This document shows, in pieces, positions 1 through 7,192 of a stretch of DNA of 53,934 nucleotides. Numbering within the stretch: the first letter of the stretch is position 1; every line of letters begins with the position of its first letter. Both the position numbers and the translations under genes were made by a program. Origin of the DNA: Sciscionella sediminilitoris (GTDB lineage Bacteria; Actinomycetota; Actinomycetes; Mycobacteriales; Pseudonocardiaceae); assembly GCF_000737195.2 (NCBI RefSeq), contig NZ_JALM01000006.1, positions 1 through 53,934 on the forward strand. The letters run 5' to 3'. The notes beneath the pieces were generated by a model, which was not told the DNA's origin, ran no database searches, and saw nothing but the letters and a program-made list of their open reading frames with translations.

Positions 1-2
1 TG

Positions 3-809
3 GCCGTGGTGCTCGTGCCGTACGTGACCTATTTCCACTCGGCGACCGGGCGCTGGGGTTTGACGATCTCCTCGGGCAATGTGCTCTACGGGCGCGCGGC
101 GACCGTCGCGGACTGCCGGACCCTCAACCTGAAACCGGAACTGCGGGTGTTCTGCCCGAAGGAACCGCTCGACGACCGGCTCGGCGTCGACTGGTACACG
201 CACGCCGACGCGGACCCGAACTGGCCCGGCCCGCTGCCGCCCGGATCCGACCGGCTCGCGCTCGCCGGGCAGTTCGGCAAGCAGGTTCTTTTCCAGCAGC
301 CCTTCGATGTGCTCGGCAAGATCCTGATCGACATCGGGAAGAGCTTCTCCCCGATACGCAAGACCTTCGACAAGGATGTGGCGATCGAGCGCTGGCAGTT
401 CCAGTACGACTACCCGACCTATGGGGCGGAGTACCCGGCGCCCGACGACTACACCGAACGGTACGACGGGATGCAGCCGACGGTGCAGCCGCAACTGGCC
501 TGGTTCCTGCGTGCGTACCAGTTCCACGGCGGCTACACCCCGGGCCCGGCGCTCGCGGTCGCCGGGCTGCTCGGCGTGGTCGGCGTCTTCCGCAGGCGCG
601 GGCGGTTGCGCTCGGCCGCCCTGCTGGCGACCGGATCCGCGGTGCTGCTGCTCGTCGGCGCGGACGCCTTCGAGTTCTCCTGGCGTTACCAGCTACCCGG
701 TCTGGTGCTGTTCCCGGTCGCCGGGGCGATCGGGCTGACCGCCCTGCTGCGCGACCGTCGGGCGGGCGGCCGTCAGTCGAGCACCACCGGCAGCGATTCC
801 ACGCCGTAG
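3..809 (+). CDS. Membrane glycosyltransferase-like protein, C-terminal part (5' truncated)
   Basis: The reading frame is open to the window edge, so the real start lies upstream and only the last ~268 residues are present. The N-terminal ~170 residues visible are soluble, with Cys-containing motifs (ADCRTLNL, RVFCPKEP). They are followed by two or three hydrophobic segments (roughly residues 180-195, 205-220 and 230-250) and a basic tail. This arrangement, a long exported domain followed by C-terminal membrane helices, resembles actinobacterial phospholipid-carrier-dependent glycosyltransferases of the GT39/ArnT type, but the catalytic N-terminal half is missing here. The assignment is therefore from overall resemblance only. 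The 3' end overlaps the convergent P450 gene by 37 bases. Confidence 0.5.
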   Translation, partial: AVVLVPYVTYFHSATGRWGLTISSGNVLYGRAATVADCRTLNLKPELRVFCPKEPLDDRLGVDWYTHADADPNWPGPLPPGSDRLALAGQFGKQVLFQQPFDVLGKILIDIGKSFSPIRKTFDKDVAIERWQFQYDYPTYGAEYPAPDDYTERYDGMQPTVQPQLAWFLRAYQFHGGYTPGPALAVAGLLGVVGVFRRRGRLRSAALLATGSAVLLLVGADAFEFSWRYQLPGLVLFPVAGAIGLTALLRDRRAGGRQSSTTGSDSTP

Positions 810-2023
810 ACGATGGATGCCTTGCGGTAGGGCAGCTGTGTGCTGTCCTTCGCCAGGCGCATGTTCGGGAACCGGCGCACCAGTGCCGGATAGGCCGCGC
901 GCAGTTCCATCTTCGCCAGTTCCGCGCCCACGCAGCGGTGGATGCCGTAGCCGAAGGCCAGATGGGAGGTGCTGGGTCGGCGCGGGTCGAAGGTGTCCAG
1001 GCTCGTTTCGTCGGTGCGGCCCTCGGGCAGGATCGCGGGATCCCGGTCCGCGCCGGAAAGCGAGACGATCACGATGTCGTCCTTGGCGATCCGCTTCCCG
1101 CCGATCTCCATGTCCTCCAGGGCGAAGCGCAGGAACGCCGCCTGCACCACGGTGAGGTAGCGCAGCAGCTCCTCGACGAATCCGGGGACCACCTCGTCGT
1201 CGGTGCGGATGAGCTCGAAGGTGTCCCGGTCGCGCAGCAGCACGATGGCCCCGAGCGCGAGCATGCTCGTGGTGGTCTCCAGCCCACCGGTGAGCAACCC
1301 GTCGGCCAGGCCGGTGAGCTCCTCGTCGTCCACGTTGTCGCCGTGTTCGCGCACCAGCATGCCGAGCAGCCCCTCACCGGGGTTCTTGCGCTCCGCGCGC
1401 ACGGTCTCGCGCAGGTACTCCATCGCCTCGGACATGGCGCCGATCGATTCGGTCGCCCCGTTGAACAGGTCGAACCGCTCGGTGGACAGCCGCTGGAACT
1501 CCTCGCGCTGGTCATACGGCATGCCGAGCAGTTCGCAGATCGTCTTGGACGGGATCGGCAGCGCGAAGTGCTCCATCAGGTCGACCGGCTGGGCACTCGC
1601 GGCGATCTCGTCCAGCTGGTCGTTCACGATCTCGGTGATGCGCGGGGTCAGCCGGGAGAGCCTGCGCATGGTGAATTCGGGGGTGAGCATCTTGCGCATC
1701 CGGGTGTGCGCTGGCGGATCGGTGAACCCGAGCCCGCCCGGATCGTCGAAATCCAGCCCGATGCTGGACAGCCGGGTGAAGTCGTTGCTGAACTGCTTCG
1801 CCTTGCCGAGCACGGTCTTGGCTTCCTCGTACCCGGTGACCAGCCAGACGTTCACCCCGACGAAGGGCAGCGACACCTTGCTCACCGGTTCGCGTTCCCG
1901 GGTCGCGCCGAGCGCGGCGACCGGGTCGAGCTCATCGCGGTGCAGCGGCATCAGCTTGCGTGGCAGGTACTTGCGCACGGCCCACGCGGTGACGCGGGAT
2001 CGCAGGGTGGTCATGACCGACAC
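773..2023 (-). CDS. Cytochrome P450
   Basis: 416-residue soluble bacterial P450, a haem-thiolate monooxygenase fed by a ferredoxin/reductase pair that is not encoded nearby. Visible hallmarks are the C-helix HTRMRK (106-111), the I-helix oxygen-activation motif GGLETT (246-251), the K-helix ExxR (E285-R288) and the haem loop FGYGIHRCVG with axial Cys364. The acidic residue of the I-helix motif is Glu rather than the commoner Asp, which is tolerated in the family. The GTG at 2023 is preferred because AAGGA lies four to five bases upstream; an ATG at 2014 is possible. The substrate cannot be told. The neighbouring divergent methyltransferase, only 14 bases away, may act on the same small molecule, but that is speculation. 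Confidence 0.9.
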   Translation of the reverse strand: MSVMTTLRSRVTAWAVRKYLPRKLMPLHRDELDPVAALGATREREPVSKVSLPFVGVNVWLVTGYEEAKTVLGKAKQFSNDFTRLSSIGLDFDDPGGLGFTDPPAHTRMRKMLTPEFTMRRLSRLTPRITEIVNDQLDEIAASAQPVDLMEHFALPIPSKTICELLGMPYDQREEFQRLSTERFDLFNGATESIGAMSEAMEYLRETVRAERKNPGEGLLGMLVREHGDNVDDEELTGLADGLLTGGLETTTSMLALGAIVLLRDRDTFELIRTDDEVVPGFVEELLRYLTVVQAAFLRFALEDMEIGGKRIAKDDIVIVSLSGADRDPAILPEGRTDETSLDTFDPRRPSTSHLAFGYGIHRCVGAELAKMELRAAYPALVRRFPNMRLAKDSTQLPYRKASIVYGVESLPVVLD

Positions 2024-2025
2024 GA

Positions 2026-2031
2026 TATCCT
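2026..2031 (+). promoter_or_regulatory. -10 element TATCCT for a leaderless transcript
   Basis: TATCCT ends exactly six bases before the GTG at 2038, so transcription would begin at or next to the start codon. No Shine-Dalgarno sequence precedes that GTG. No good -35 is visible. Confidence 0.45.
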
Positions 2032-2037
2032 TCGCCC

Positions 2038-2733
2038 GTGGTAGCCGTGACCGGAGCCGAGATCCGCAGGCTCTACCCCGAATACGCCGAAGACCTGCAC
2101 CGAGTGCGTGCCGAGCAGCGGGAGTTCCTCGCCGCGAACGGGAAGGGATTCACCGCGCAGCTCGACGACATCGAGGCGGAGATCACCTACCTGCTGCTGC
2201 GGGCACGCCGCCCCGAGCTGGTGGTGGAGCTGGGCACGCTGCACGGCTGGTCCACCACCTGGATCCTGCGCGCGCTGCGGGACAACGGGACCGGGATGCT
2301 GCGCTCGCACGACATCGCCGAACGGGTGCGCGAGACGGTGCCCGCCGAGCTGCGCGGCAACTGGGAGTTCCGGCCGGGGGACGCGCGCGAGACGATGCCC
2401 GAACTCCCGGAGCGCACCGAGTACCTGTTCATCGACGCCGACCACGGGGCGCGGTTCGCTCGCTGGTATGTGCGCGCGCTGCTCGAACCGTGCTCCTGGC
2501 CGATGAACGTCAGCGTGCACGACGTGTTCCACTGGCGCTTCGCCAAACCGCTCTCCGAGGGCCGGGTCGTGCTCGACTGGCTGGACACCCGGCGCCAGCC
2601 CTGGTTCACCGCGGCGCGGGCCAAGGCGCGCGGCGAGTTCGACGCACTGTGCGCCCTGCGCGCCGAGCTCGGGTTCACCGAGGACATCAAGGCCAGCAAA
2701 GCCAATCCGATGCTCTACTTCGCGCTGAGCTGA
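2038..2733 (+). CDS. Class I SAM-dependent methyltransferase (Methyltransf_24-like)
   Basis: 231 residues with a Rossmann-type SAM-binding core: the glycine loop VVELGTLHGWS (62-72), an acidic strand end near 117 (GDARE), and LFIDADHG (130-137), whose Asp/His arrangement is typical of the Methyltransf_24 group that includes rhamnosyl O-methyltransferase-like and catechol-type enzymes. The acceptor substrate is unknown. The gene is divergent from the P450 with almost no intergenic space. A -10 hexamer sits six bases ahead of the GTG at 2038, which favours this start and a leaderless message. The 3' end overlaps the convergent DUF309 gene by 19 bases. Confidence 0.75.
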   Translation: MVAVTGAEIRRLYPEYAEDLHRVRAEQREFLAANGKGFTAQLDDIEAEITYLLLRARRPELVVELGTLHGWSTTWILRALRDNGTGMLRSHDIAERVRETVPAELRGNWEFRPGDARETMPELPERTEYLFIDADHGARFARWYVRALLEPCSWPMNVSVHDVFHWRFAKPLSEGRVVLDWLDTRRQPWFTAARAKARGEFDALCALRAELGFTEDIKASKANPMLYFALS

Positions 2734-3197
2734 GGGGCGATCGCCGCCGGATCCGGGGCGGGACGGTCCGGGGACAGCTGCCCGATGGTCAGCCGCGACC
2801 AGTCGATCAGCGAGCCGACCGCGATGCCGTGCGGCGCCGTGGTGGCGAACCCGGCGATGTTCTCCGCGCCCCGTTCGAGCAGCGAGCGGCCTCCGGTCTG
2901 ATTGCCGCGGGCCAGATGGGTGAGCCCGACCGCGAGCTGGGCCAGGCCGCGCCAGAGCTCGCGTTCGGCCGGTGGGCAGCTCTTCCACGCGTCCTCGAGG
3001 ACCTCGTGGGCGTGGAACGGCTTGCCCTCGTCGAGCAGGCGCTGCGCCAGCTCGAGCGATTCCGCCGGGCTGCGCACCGTTCCCTCCTCGAGACGTTCGA
3101 CGCCCTCCGCCCCGCGAGGCAGCGGCCTGCCGAGCCCGTCGCGGGGGCGGGAGTTGCGGGCGCGGCCCTCCTCATCGCGGTCCCGTTCGGTGTCCAT
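2715..3197 (-). CDS. DUF309 family protein
   Basis: 160 residues. The core FHAHEVLEDAW (about 61-71), followed by ELWRGLAQLAVGLTHLARGN, is the recognisable signature of the DUF309 helical family, small all-alpha proteins of unknown function. The N-terminal ~40 residues are charged and low-complexity and are probably disordered. A longer ORF begins at 3221, but a -10 hexamer (TACAGT on the minus strand) lies seven bases before the ATG at 3197, so the shorter form is chosen. The gene is divergent from a small membrane protein gene. Confidence 0.75.
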   Translation of the reverse strand: MDTERDRDEEGRARNSRPRDGLGRPLPRGAEGVERLEEGTVRSPAESLELAQRLLDEGKPFHAHEVLEDAWKSCPPAERELWRGLAQLAVGLTHLARGNQTGGRSLLERGAENIAGFATTAPHGIAVGSLIDWSRLTIGQLSPDRPAPDPAAIAPQLSAK

Positions 3198-3204
3198 GGC
3201 CGCG

Positions 3205-3210
3205 ACTGTA
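3205..3210 (-). promoter_or_regulatory. -10 element TACAGT, leaderless DUF309 promoter
   Basis: On the minus strand TACAGT is followed by seven bases and then the ATG at 3197. The spacing fits a leaderless actinobacterial transcript and decides the start. Confidence 0.45.
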
Positions 3211-3213
3211 CCG

Positions 3214-3241
3214 TTGCTCATCTACGTTTCCCGGGTATGCA
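3214..3241 (+). promoter_or_regulatory. Candidate sigma-70-type promoter for the membrane protein at 3259
   Basis: TTGCTC (3214-3219) and TATGCA (3236-3241) are separated by 16 bases. Predicted initiation near 3248 lies just upstream of the ATG at 3259. Confidence 0.3.
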
Positions 3242-3258
3242 AAGCAGTGCTGGCACGG

Positions 3259-3777
3259 ATGGTTCTGTTCGGGTTCGCCGCTTACACGATCGCCTGGGAC
3301 ACCCTGGTGCCGATGGCGAGCGGAACGGTGAACGCGCTGGTGGTTCCGGTGCTCGCGATCGTGTTGATGTGCGTGGTGGGGCGGTGGCAGCGGAACCAGG
3401 CCGTGCGCCCGCACACCAGCAATGGGTGGTTGTGGCCGTGGATCGGGCTCACCGTGGTGCTGAACGGGTTTCTCGGTCCGCGCCTGTTCGGTGACCGGCC
3501 GCTGGTGTGGCTGGCCTGCGGGGTGGTGACGGCGGTACCGGTGCTCATCGAGGCCGTGCGCGTGCTGCGGCGCTGCGGTGACCCATCCGCGGCACCGGCT
3601 CGACGAGCTGATCCACACCCCGGTGTGATGCCCTCATGTCGGCAAACGCCCGCGCACCTGGCTGGCGATCACCGAACAGGGCAGGGCGGCGTTCGAGGGG
3701 CACTACGCGACACTGCGCGCGATCGGAACCGGCGCGATCCCGGATACCGCGGAACGTATCGAATCCTGAGCGGATAG
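3259..3777 (+). CDS. Small integral membrane protein with a probably aberrant C-terminus
   Basis: The first ~105 residues contain about four hydrophobic helices (around 1-20, 24-42, 57-72 and 78-98). They end in a basic stretch VRVLRR, as expected for a small tetraspan membrane protein. No known family is recognised. After about position 3575 the frame runs, in a different phase, through the remains of a winged-helix regulator gene, so the last ~65 residues (Arg/Pro/Gly-rich) look like read-through of foreign coding sequence and not native protein. Membrane protein plus winged-helix regulator pairs are common in actinobacteria. The ATG at 3196 is an alternative start, but a plausible promoter favours 3259. 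Confidence 0.45.
   Translation: MVLFGFAAYTIAWDTLVPMASGTVNALVVPVLAIVLMCVVGRWQRNQAVRPHTSNGWLWPWIGLTVVLNGFLGPRLFGDRPLVWLACGVVTAVPVLIEAVRVLRRCGDPSAAPARRADPHPGVMPSCRQTPAHLAGDHRTGQGGVRGALRDTARDRNRRDPGYRGTYRILSG
3578..3769 (+). pseudogene. Remnant of a winged-helix transcriptional regulator (internal deletion plus stop)
   Basis: Reading from the GTG at 3578 gives VTHPRHRLDELIHTPV and then TGA (3626-3628). This is the characteristic N-terminus of MarR/ArsR-like winged-helix regulators. Nine bases after the start of that stop codon, in the same frame, HVGKRPRTWLAITEQGRAAF and a helical tail continue to a TGA at 3767-3769. This matches the normal C-terminal third of the same family, where KGHVGKRPRTWLALT follows the recognition helix and wing. 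The middle (~50 residues, including the DNA-recognition helix) is absent. The protein cannot be functional. The reading rests on family memory of the two flanking motifs. Confidence 0.65.
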
Positions 3778-3793
3778 GCTAACGTGCGTACTC

Positions 3794-4975
3794 GTGCGCA
3801 AGAAGCGGAAGAGAAGCAGACACCTGATCCTGACCGCCGTTCTGCTGCTGCTCGGCACCACGCTCGCAGCCTCGGAAGCGGGCGCCGCGCAGCGGAACGT
3901 GCTCTATGACAAGGCGAGCACCTATCCGCGGATCCTGCGGCTCGCGCACAACGGCTTCGCCAACGGGCGCATCCTGACCAGCATCGAGGGCTGGTCGGGC
4001 AAGGACGGCATCGGGATCATCCACCAGAGCACCGATGGGGGCCGGACCTTCCAGCGACTCTCGACGATCAAGGATCCCGAGGCGGCGAACGGCCGGGGGA
4101 TCTGCTGCGGCGCGTTCTACGAGCTGCCCCAGGATGTCGGTTCGCTGGAGGAGGGCACGCTGCTGTGGGCCGATACCGTCGGATTCAACGCCCCGGACGC
4201 GCAGCGCCGGACCCAGTTGCGGCTGTGGGCATCCGAGGACCGCGGCCGGTCCTGGTCCTTCGTTTCCACGATCGCGACCTCGCCGACCAGTGACCCGATC
4301 TGGGAACCCGAGCTGGAGGTGGCCAAGGACGGCAGCCTGGTCGCGTTCTACTCCGACGAGAGCGACAAGAGCCATCACGACCAGAAGCTGGTGCAGGTGC
4401 GGTCCACGGACGGGGTGCACTGGGGCGGCTACCGGGAAACCGTGGTGAACGAGCAATGGTCGGTGCGCCCGGGCATGGCGAGCTCGCTCCGGCTGCCCGA
4501 CGGCACTTATCTGCTCGCCTACGAGGTCTGCAACAACGATCCGGGGCACCTGTGCAGCGTGTACACCCGCACCTCGGCGGACGGCTGGAACTACGGTGAT
4601 CCGCACGATCTCGGCACCCTCGTGCGCACCCCGGACGGCAAGTACGCGCGGCACACCCCGACGATCAGCTGGAGTCCTGGCCCCGGGCAGCACGGCACCG
4701 TCCTGCTGATGAGCGAGATCCTGGTGAAAAAGGACGGCAGCTACGCCCCGGGCAACGGGAACACGGTGCTCGGCAACGACCACAGGGGCGCGGGGAACTG
4801 GTACGAGATGCCCGCCCCGGTGCCGGTCGACAAGCCGGACAACAAGCAGTGCAAGAACTTCAGCCCCTCGATCGTGGCCTCCCGGGACGGGCGCAGCGCC
4901 ACCGAGGTCACCACCGATCTCGACGGAAAGGTGTGCAAGACCTACTACGGAACCGGTCCGCTGACCCCGAGGTGA
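3794..4975 (+). CDS. Secreted sialidase-like (BNR/Asp-box) beta-propeller protein
   Basis: 393 residues with a classic Sec signal peptide: a basic N-terminus, a hydrophobic core at 11-26 and an AxA-type cleavage region near 29-32. Three Asp-box motifs are visible: STDGGRTF (79-86), SEDRGRSW (147-154) and STDGVHW (204-210). They indicate a six-bladed sialidase-fold propeller. An Arg in YPRILRL (44-50) sits where the first catalytic-triad arginine of sialidases lies. Cys pairs (104/105 and C-terminal) suggest disulfides outside the cell. It may be an exo-sialidase or another glycan hydrolase or binding protein. The start is the GTG at 3794, with TAGGCT at 3775-3780 a plausible -10. Confidence 0.75.
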   Translation: MRKKRKRSRHLILTAVLLLLGTTLAASEAGAAQRNVLYDKASTYPRILRLAHNGFANGRILTSIEGWSGKDGIGIIHQSTDGGRTFQRLSTIKDPEAANGRGICCGAFYELPQDVGSLEEGTLLWADTVGFNAPDAQRRTQLRLWASEDRGRSWSFVSTIATSPTSDPIWEPELEVAKDGSLVAFYSDESDKSHHDQKLVQVRSTDGVHWGGYRETVVNEQWSVRPGMASSLRLPDGTYLLAYEVCNNDPGHLCSVYTRTSADGWNYGDPHDLGTLVRTPDGKYARHTPTISWSPGPGQHGTVLLMSEILVKKDGSYAPGNGNTVLGNDHRGAGNWYEMPAPVPVDKPDNKQCKNFSPSIVASRDGRSATEVTTDLDGKVCKTYYGTGPLTPR

Positions 4976-5010
4976 TCCGCTCCGCCGTGCCCTGCCGGGG
5001 GAGAAAGGGG

Positions 5011-5038
5011 TGCACCCGGGTCCGTGCGGGTCTACCGT
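5011..5038 (+). promoter_or_regulatory. Promoter of the epoxide-hydrolase-like gene (leaderless)
   Basis: TGCACC (5011-5016), a 16-base spacer and TACCGT (5033-5038) precede the ATG at 5045 by six bases. This points to a leaderless message and supports the ATG over the upstream in-frame start. Confidence 0.45.
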
Positions 5039-5044
5039 CGCGGC

Positions 5045-5473
5045 ATGGCTGATGTGGACACCCCGGAGATCGCGACCGTGCGGGCCTTCCTCACCGCGCT
5101 CGAGGAATTCGACCTGGACACCGCGATCGGCCTCGGGGACGAGGACATGGTCTACCACAACGTGTCGCTGCCCGCCGCGCGCGGAATCGGCGCGGTGGAG
5201 AAGACTCTGCGCACCATGACGCGCTTCGGCACCGGCTTCCGCGCGGAGCTGGTGAACATCGCGGGCAACGGGCCGGTCGTGCTCACCGAGCGGATGGACA
5301 CCCTGATCGTGGGCCGCTGGCAGTCCCGGTTCTGGGTGTGCGGGACCTTCGAGGTGCGCGCGGGCCGTATCCAGCTCTGGCGGGACTATTTCGACTGGGC
5401 GAACGTGGCCGGGGCGAGCCTGGCCGGTGCGGCGCGGGCGATCGCCGGGTCGCTGCGCGGCGCGGCACGCTGA
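5045..5473 (+). CDS. Limonene-1,2-epoxide hydrolase family protein (EphG-like)
   Basis: 142 residues, matching the ~150-residue LEH fold (SnoaL/NTF2-like curved sheet). All polar active-site residues known from Rhodococcus limonene-1,2-epoxide hydrolase can be placed: Tyr37 and Asn39 in VYHNVS, the Arg83-x-Asp85 pair in TERMD, and Asp114 in WRDYFDW. These residues activate water and protonate the epoxide. It probably hydrolyses a small lipophilic epoxide such as a terpene, sterol or fatty-acid epoxide, in the cytosol. Mycobacterial homologue: EphG (Rv2740). The next gene downstream is an ABC ATPase 48 bases away. Confidence 0.85.
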   Translation: MADVDTPEIATVRAFLTALEEFDLDTAIGLGDEDMVYHNVSLPAARGIGAVEKTLRTMTRFGTGFRAELVNIAGNGPVVLTERMDTLIVGRWQSRFWVCGTFEVRAGRIQLWRDYFDWANVAGASLAGAARAIAGSLRGAAR

Positions 5474-5521
5474 CCCTGGGCGAGGCACCCGGCCGGTATC
5501 GGATGTCGCGCACCTACCAGA

Positions 5522-6349
5522 ATGGCGGCCGTGACCGCGCAGATGAGCCCGCAACCAGATGACCTCGTGCTGTCCCTTTCCGGTGTCGGTGTGCGAAGGG
5601 GGGAATCGGCACTGCTCGAGGGTCTCGACTGGGTGGTCGAGCCGGACGAGCGCTGGGTGATCCTCGGTCCCAACGGCGCGGGGAAGACCACCCTGCTGCG
5701 CATCGCGAGCGCCGAGCTGCACCCCACGACCGGGACGGTGGACCTGCTCGGTGAGCGGATCGGCGAGACCGACGTGTTCGAGCTCAAACCGCGGATCGGG
5801 TTCTGCTCGGCCGCGCTGGCCGCGCGGGTGCCCGCCGAGGAGACCGTCGCCGATCTGGTGGTCAGCGCCGGCTACGCGGTACTGGGCCGCTGGCGCGAGC
5901 AGTACGAGGGCATGGACACCGCGCGGGCCCGGGAACTGCTCGATTCGCTGGGCATCGCGCACCTGGCCGAGCGCACCTACGGAACCCTGTCCGAGGGTGA
6001 GCGCAAGCGCACGCTCATCGCCCGGGCGCTGATGACCGATCCGGAACTGCTGCTGCTCGACGAACCCGCGGCAGGGCTCGATCTCGGTGGCCGGGAGGAC
6101 CTCGTCGCGCGGCTCGCGGACCTCGCGAACGACGTGGACGCGCCGGCGATGGTGCTGGTCACCCACCACGTCGAGGAGGTTCCCCCGGGCTTCACCCATG
6201 CGCTGCTGCTGCGCGAGGGGGAGGCGGTCGCCGCGGGGCCGGTCGAGCAGGTGCTCACCGAGGACAACCTGTCCGCGACGTTCGGTCAGCCGCTCGCGCT
6301 CTGGCGGGACGGGGAACGCTACTTCGCGCGCCGACGTACTACCGGGTAG
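5522..6349 (+). CDS. Stand-alone ABC transporter ATP-binding protein (Rv3041c-like)
   Basis: 275 residues, a single nucleotide-binding domain with Walker A GPNGAGKTT (49-57), Walker B LLLLDEP (176-182) and H-loop THH (214-216). The signature is LSEGERKR (156-163) and not LSGGQ, as in the ModF/YlmA-like group of orphan ATPases. No permease gene is adjacent. M. tuberculosis Rv3041c lies in the same position relative to echA17 and Rv3038c, so orthology is likely. The transported substrate is unknown; the protein may instead be a non-transport ABC ATPase. The C-terminal ~35 residues contain an aromatic/basic extension. Confidence 0.85.
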   Translation: MAAVTAQMSPQPDDLVLSLSGVGVRRGESALLEGLDWVVEPDERWVILGPNGAGKTTLLRIASAELHPTTGTVDLLGERIGETDVFELKPRIGFCSAALAARVPAEETVADLVVSAGYAVLGRWREQYEGMDTARARELLDSLGIAHLAERTYGTLSEGERKRTLIARALMTDPELLLLDEPAAGLDLGGREDLVARLADLANDVDAPAMVLVTHHVEEVPPGFTHALLLREGEAVAAGPVEQVLTEDNLSATFGQPLALWRDGERYFARRRTTG

Positions 6350-6404
6350 CCTCCAGGGGACTCGAGTAACGGCAATCACCGAAGGGTGCAGGAGCGGAGG
6401 CGCT

Positions 6405-7184
6405 GTGGCGGAGTTCGTACGGCTTGAGGTTGAGGGAGCCATCGGCACCATTCGGTTGGACCGGCCACCGGTCAACGCGTTGAACCGGCAGATCCAGGAG
6501 GAGATCCGGGAGGCCGCGCAGGAGGCGAACGAGCGCGCCGATGTGCGCGCGGTGATCGTCTACGGTGGTCAGAAGGCCTTCGCGGCGGGTGCGGACATCA
6601 AGGAGTTCGCCCGGATGTCGCACGCCGAGATGGTCGCCCGCGCCGAAGGGCTGTCCAGCTCGATCGGCTCGGTCGCCGGGATCGCGAAACCTACCGTGGC
6701 CGCGCTGACCGGTCCGGCCCTCGGCGGCGGGTTCGAGCTCGCGCTCGCCTGCGACCGGCGCATCGCCGCGGACAACGTCAAGCTCGGCCAGCCGGAGATC
6801 CTGCTGGGCATCATCCCCGGTGCGGGCGGTACCCAGCGGCTGGCCCGGCTGGTGGGCCCGAGCAAGGCCAAGGACCTCGTCTACACCGGGCGCTTCGTGC
6901 TCGCCGATGAAGCGCGCGAACTGGGCATGATCGACGAGATCGTGGCACCGGACGACGTGTACGAGGCCGCCAAGCGCTGGGTCGGCCAGTTCGAGAACGG
7001 TCCGGCGCTGGCGCTCGGCGCGGCGAAGGCGGCTATCGACGGCGGACTGGACACCGACCTCGGCAACGGACTTCGCCTGGAGAGCCACCTGTTCGCCGGG
7101 TTGTTCGCCACCGAAGACCGTACGATCGGCATGGAATCGTTCATCGAGAACGGTCCGGGCAAAGCCACCTTCACCGGGAAGTGA
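6405..7184 (+). CDS. Enoyl-CoA hydratase/isomerase (EchA17-like)
   Basis: 259 residues of the crotonase fold. The oxyanion-hole strands are KAFAAGADIKEF (57-68) and GPALGGG (103-109). Both catalytic glutamates of true hydratases are present: Glu111 in GGGFELA and Glu131 in GQPEILLG, followed by the conserved IPGAGGTQRL. It should hydrate 2-trans-enoyl-CoA in beta-oxidation. The GTG start at 6405 follows GGAGG with five bases spacing. The 3' end overlaps the possible upstream GTG of the next gene, and the two are probably co-transcribed. Its position between Rv3041c-like and Rv3038c-like genes matches mycobacterial echA17 (Rv3039c). Confidence 0.92.
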   Translation: MAEFVRLEVEGAIGTIRLDRPPVNALNRQIQEEIREAAQEANERADVRAVIVYGGQKAFAAGADIKEFARMSHAEMVARAEGLSSSIGSVAGIAKPTVAALTGPALGGGFELALACDRRIAADNVKLGQPEILLGIIPGAGGTQRLARLVGPSKAKDLVYTGRFVLADEARELGMIDEIVAPDDVYEAAKRWVGQFENGPALALGAAKAAIDGGLDTDLGNGLRLESHLFAGLFATEDRTIGMESFIENGPGKATFTGK

Positions 7185-7192
7185 GGCGCGAT

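Noticed and set aside
1203-3494. 763-codon open frame on the plus strand
   Set aside because: It covers the antisense of the P450 and another frame of the methyltransferase; no motif is recognisable.
5522-6349. Frameshifted ABC signature motif
   Set aside because: LSEGE is in frame and surrounded by conserved residues; it is a natural variant.
3779-6475. 898-codon open frame on the minus strand
   Set aside because: It is antisense to the sialidase-like, epoxide-hydrolase, ABC ATPase and enoyl-CoA hydratase genes, is Arg/Pro/Gly-rich without any domain, and is a typical high-GC shadow frame.
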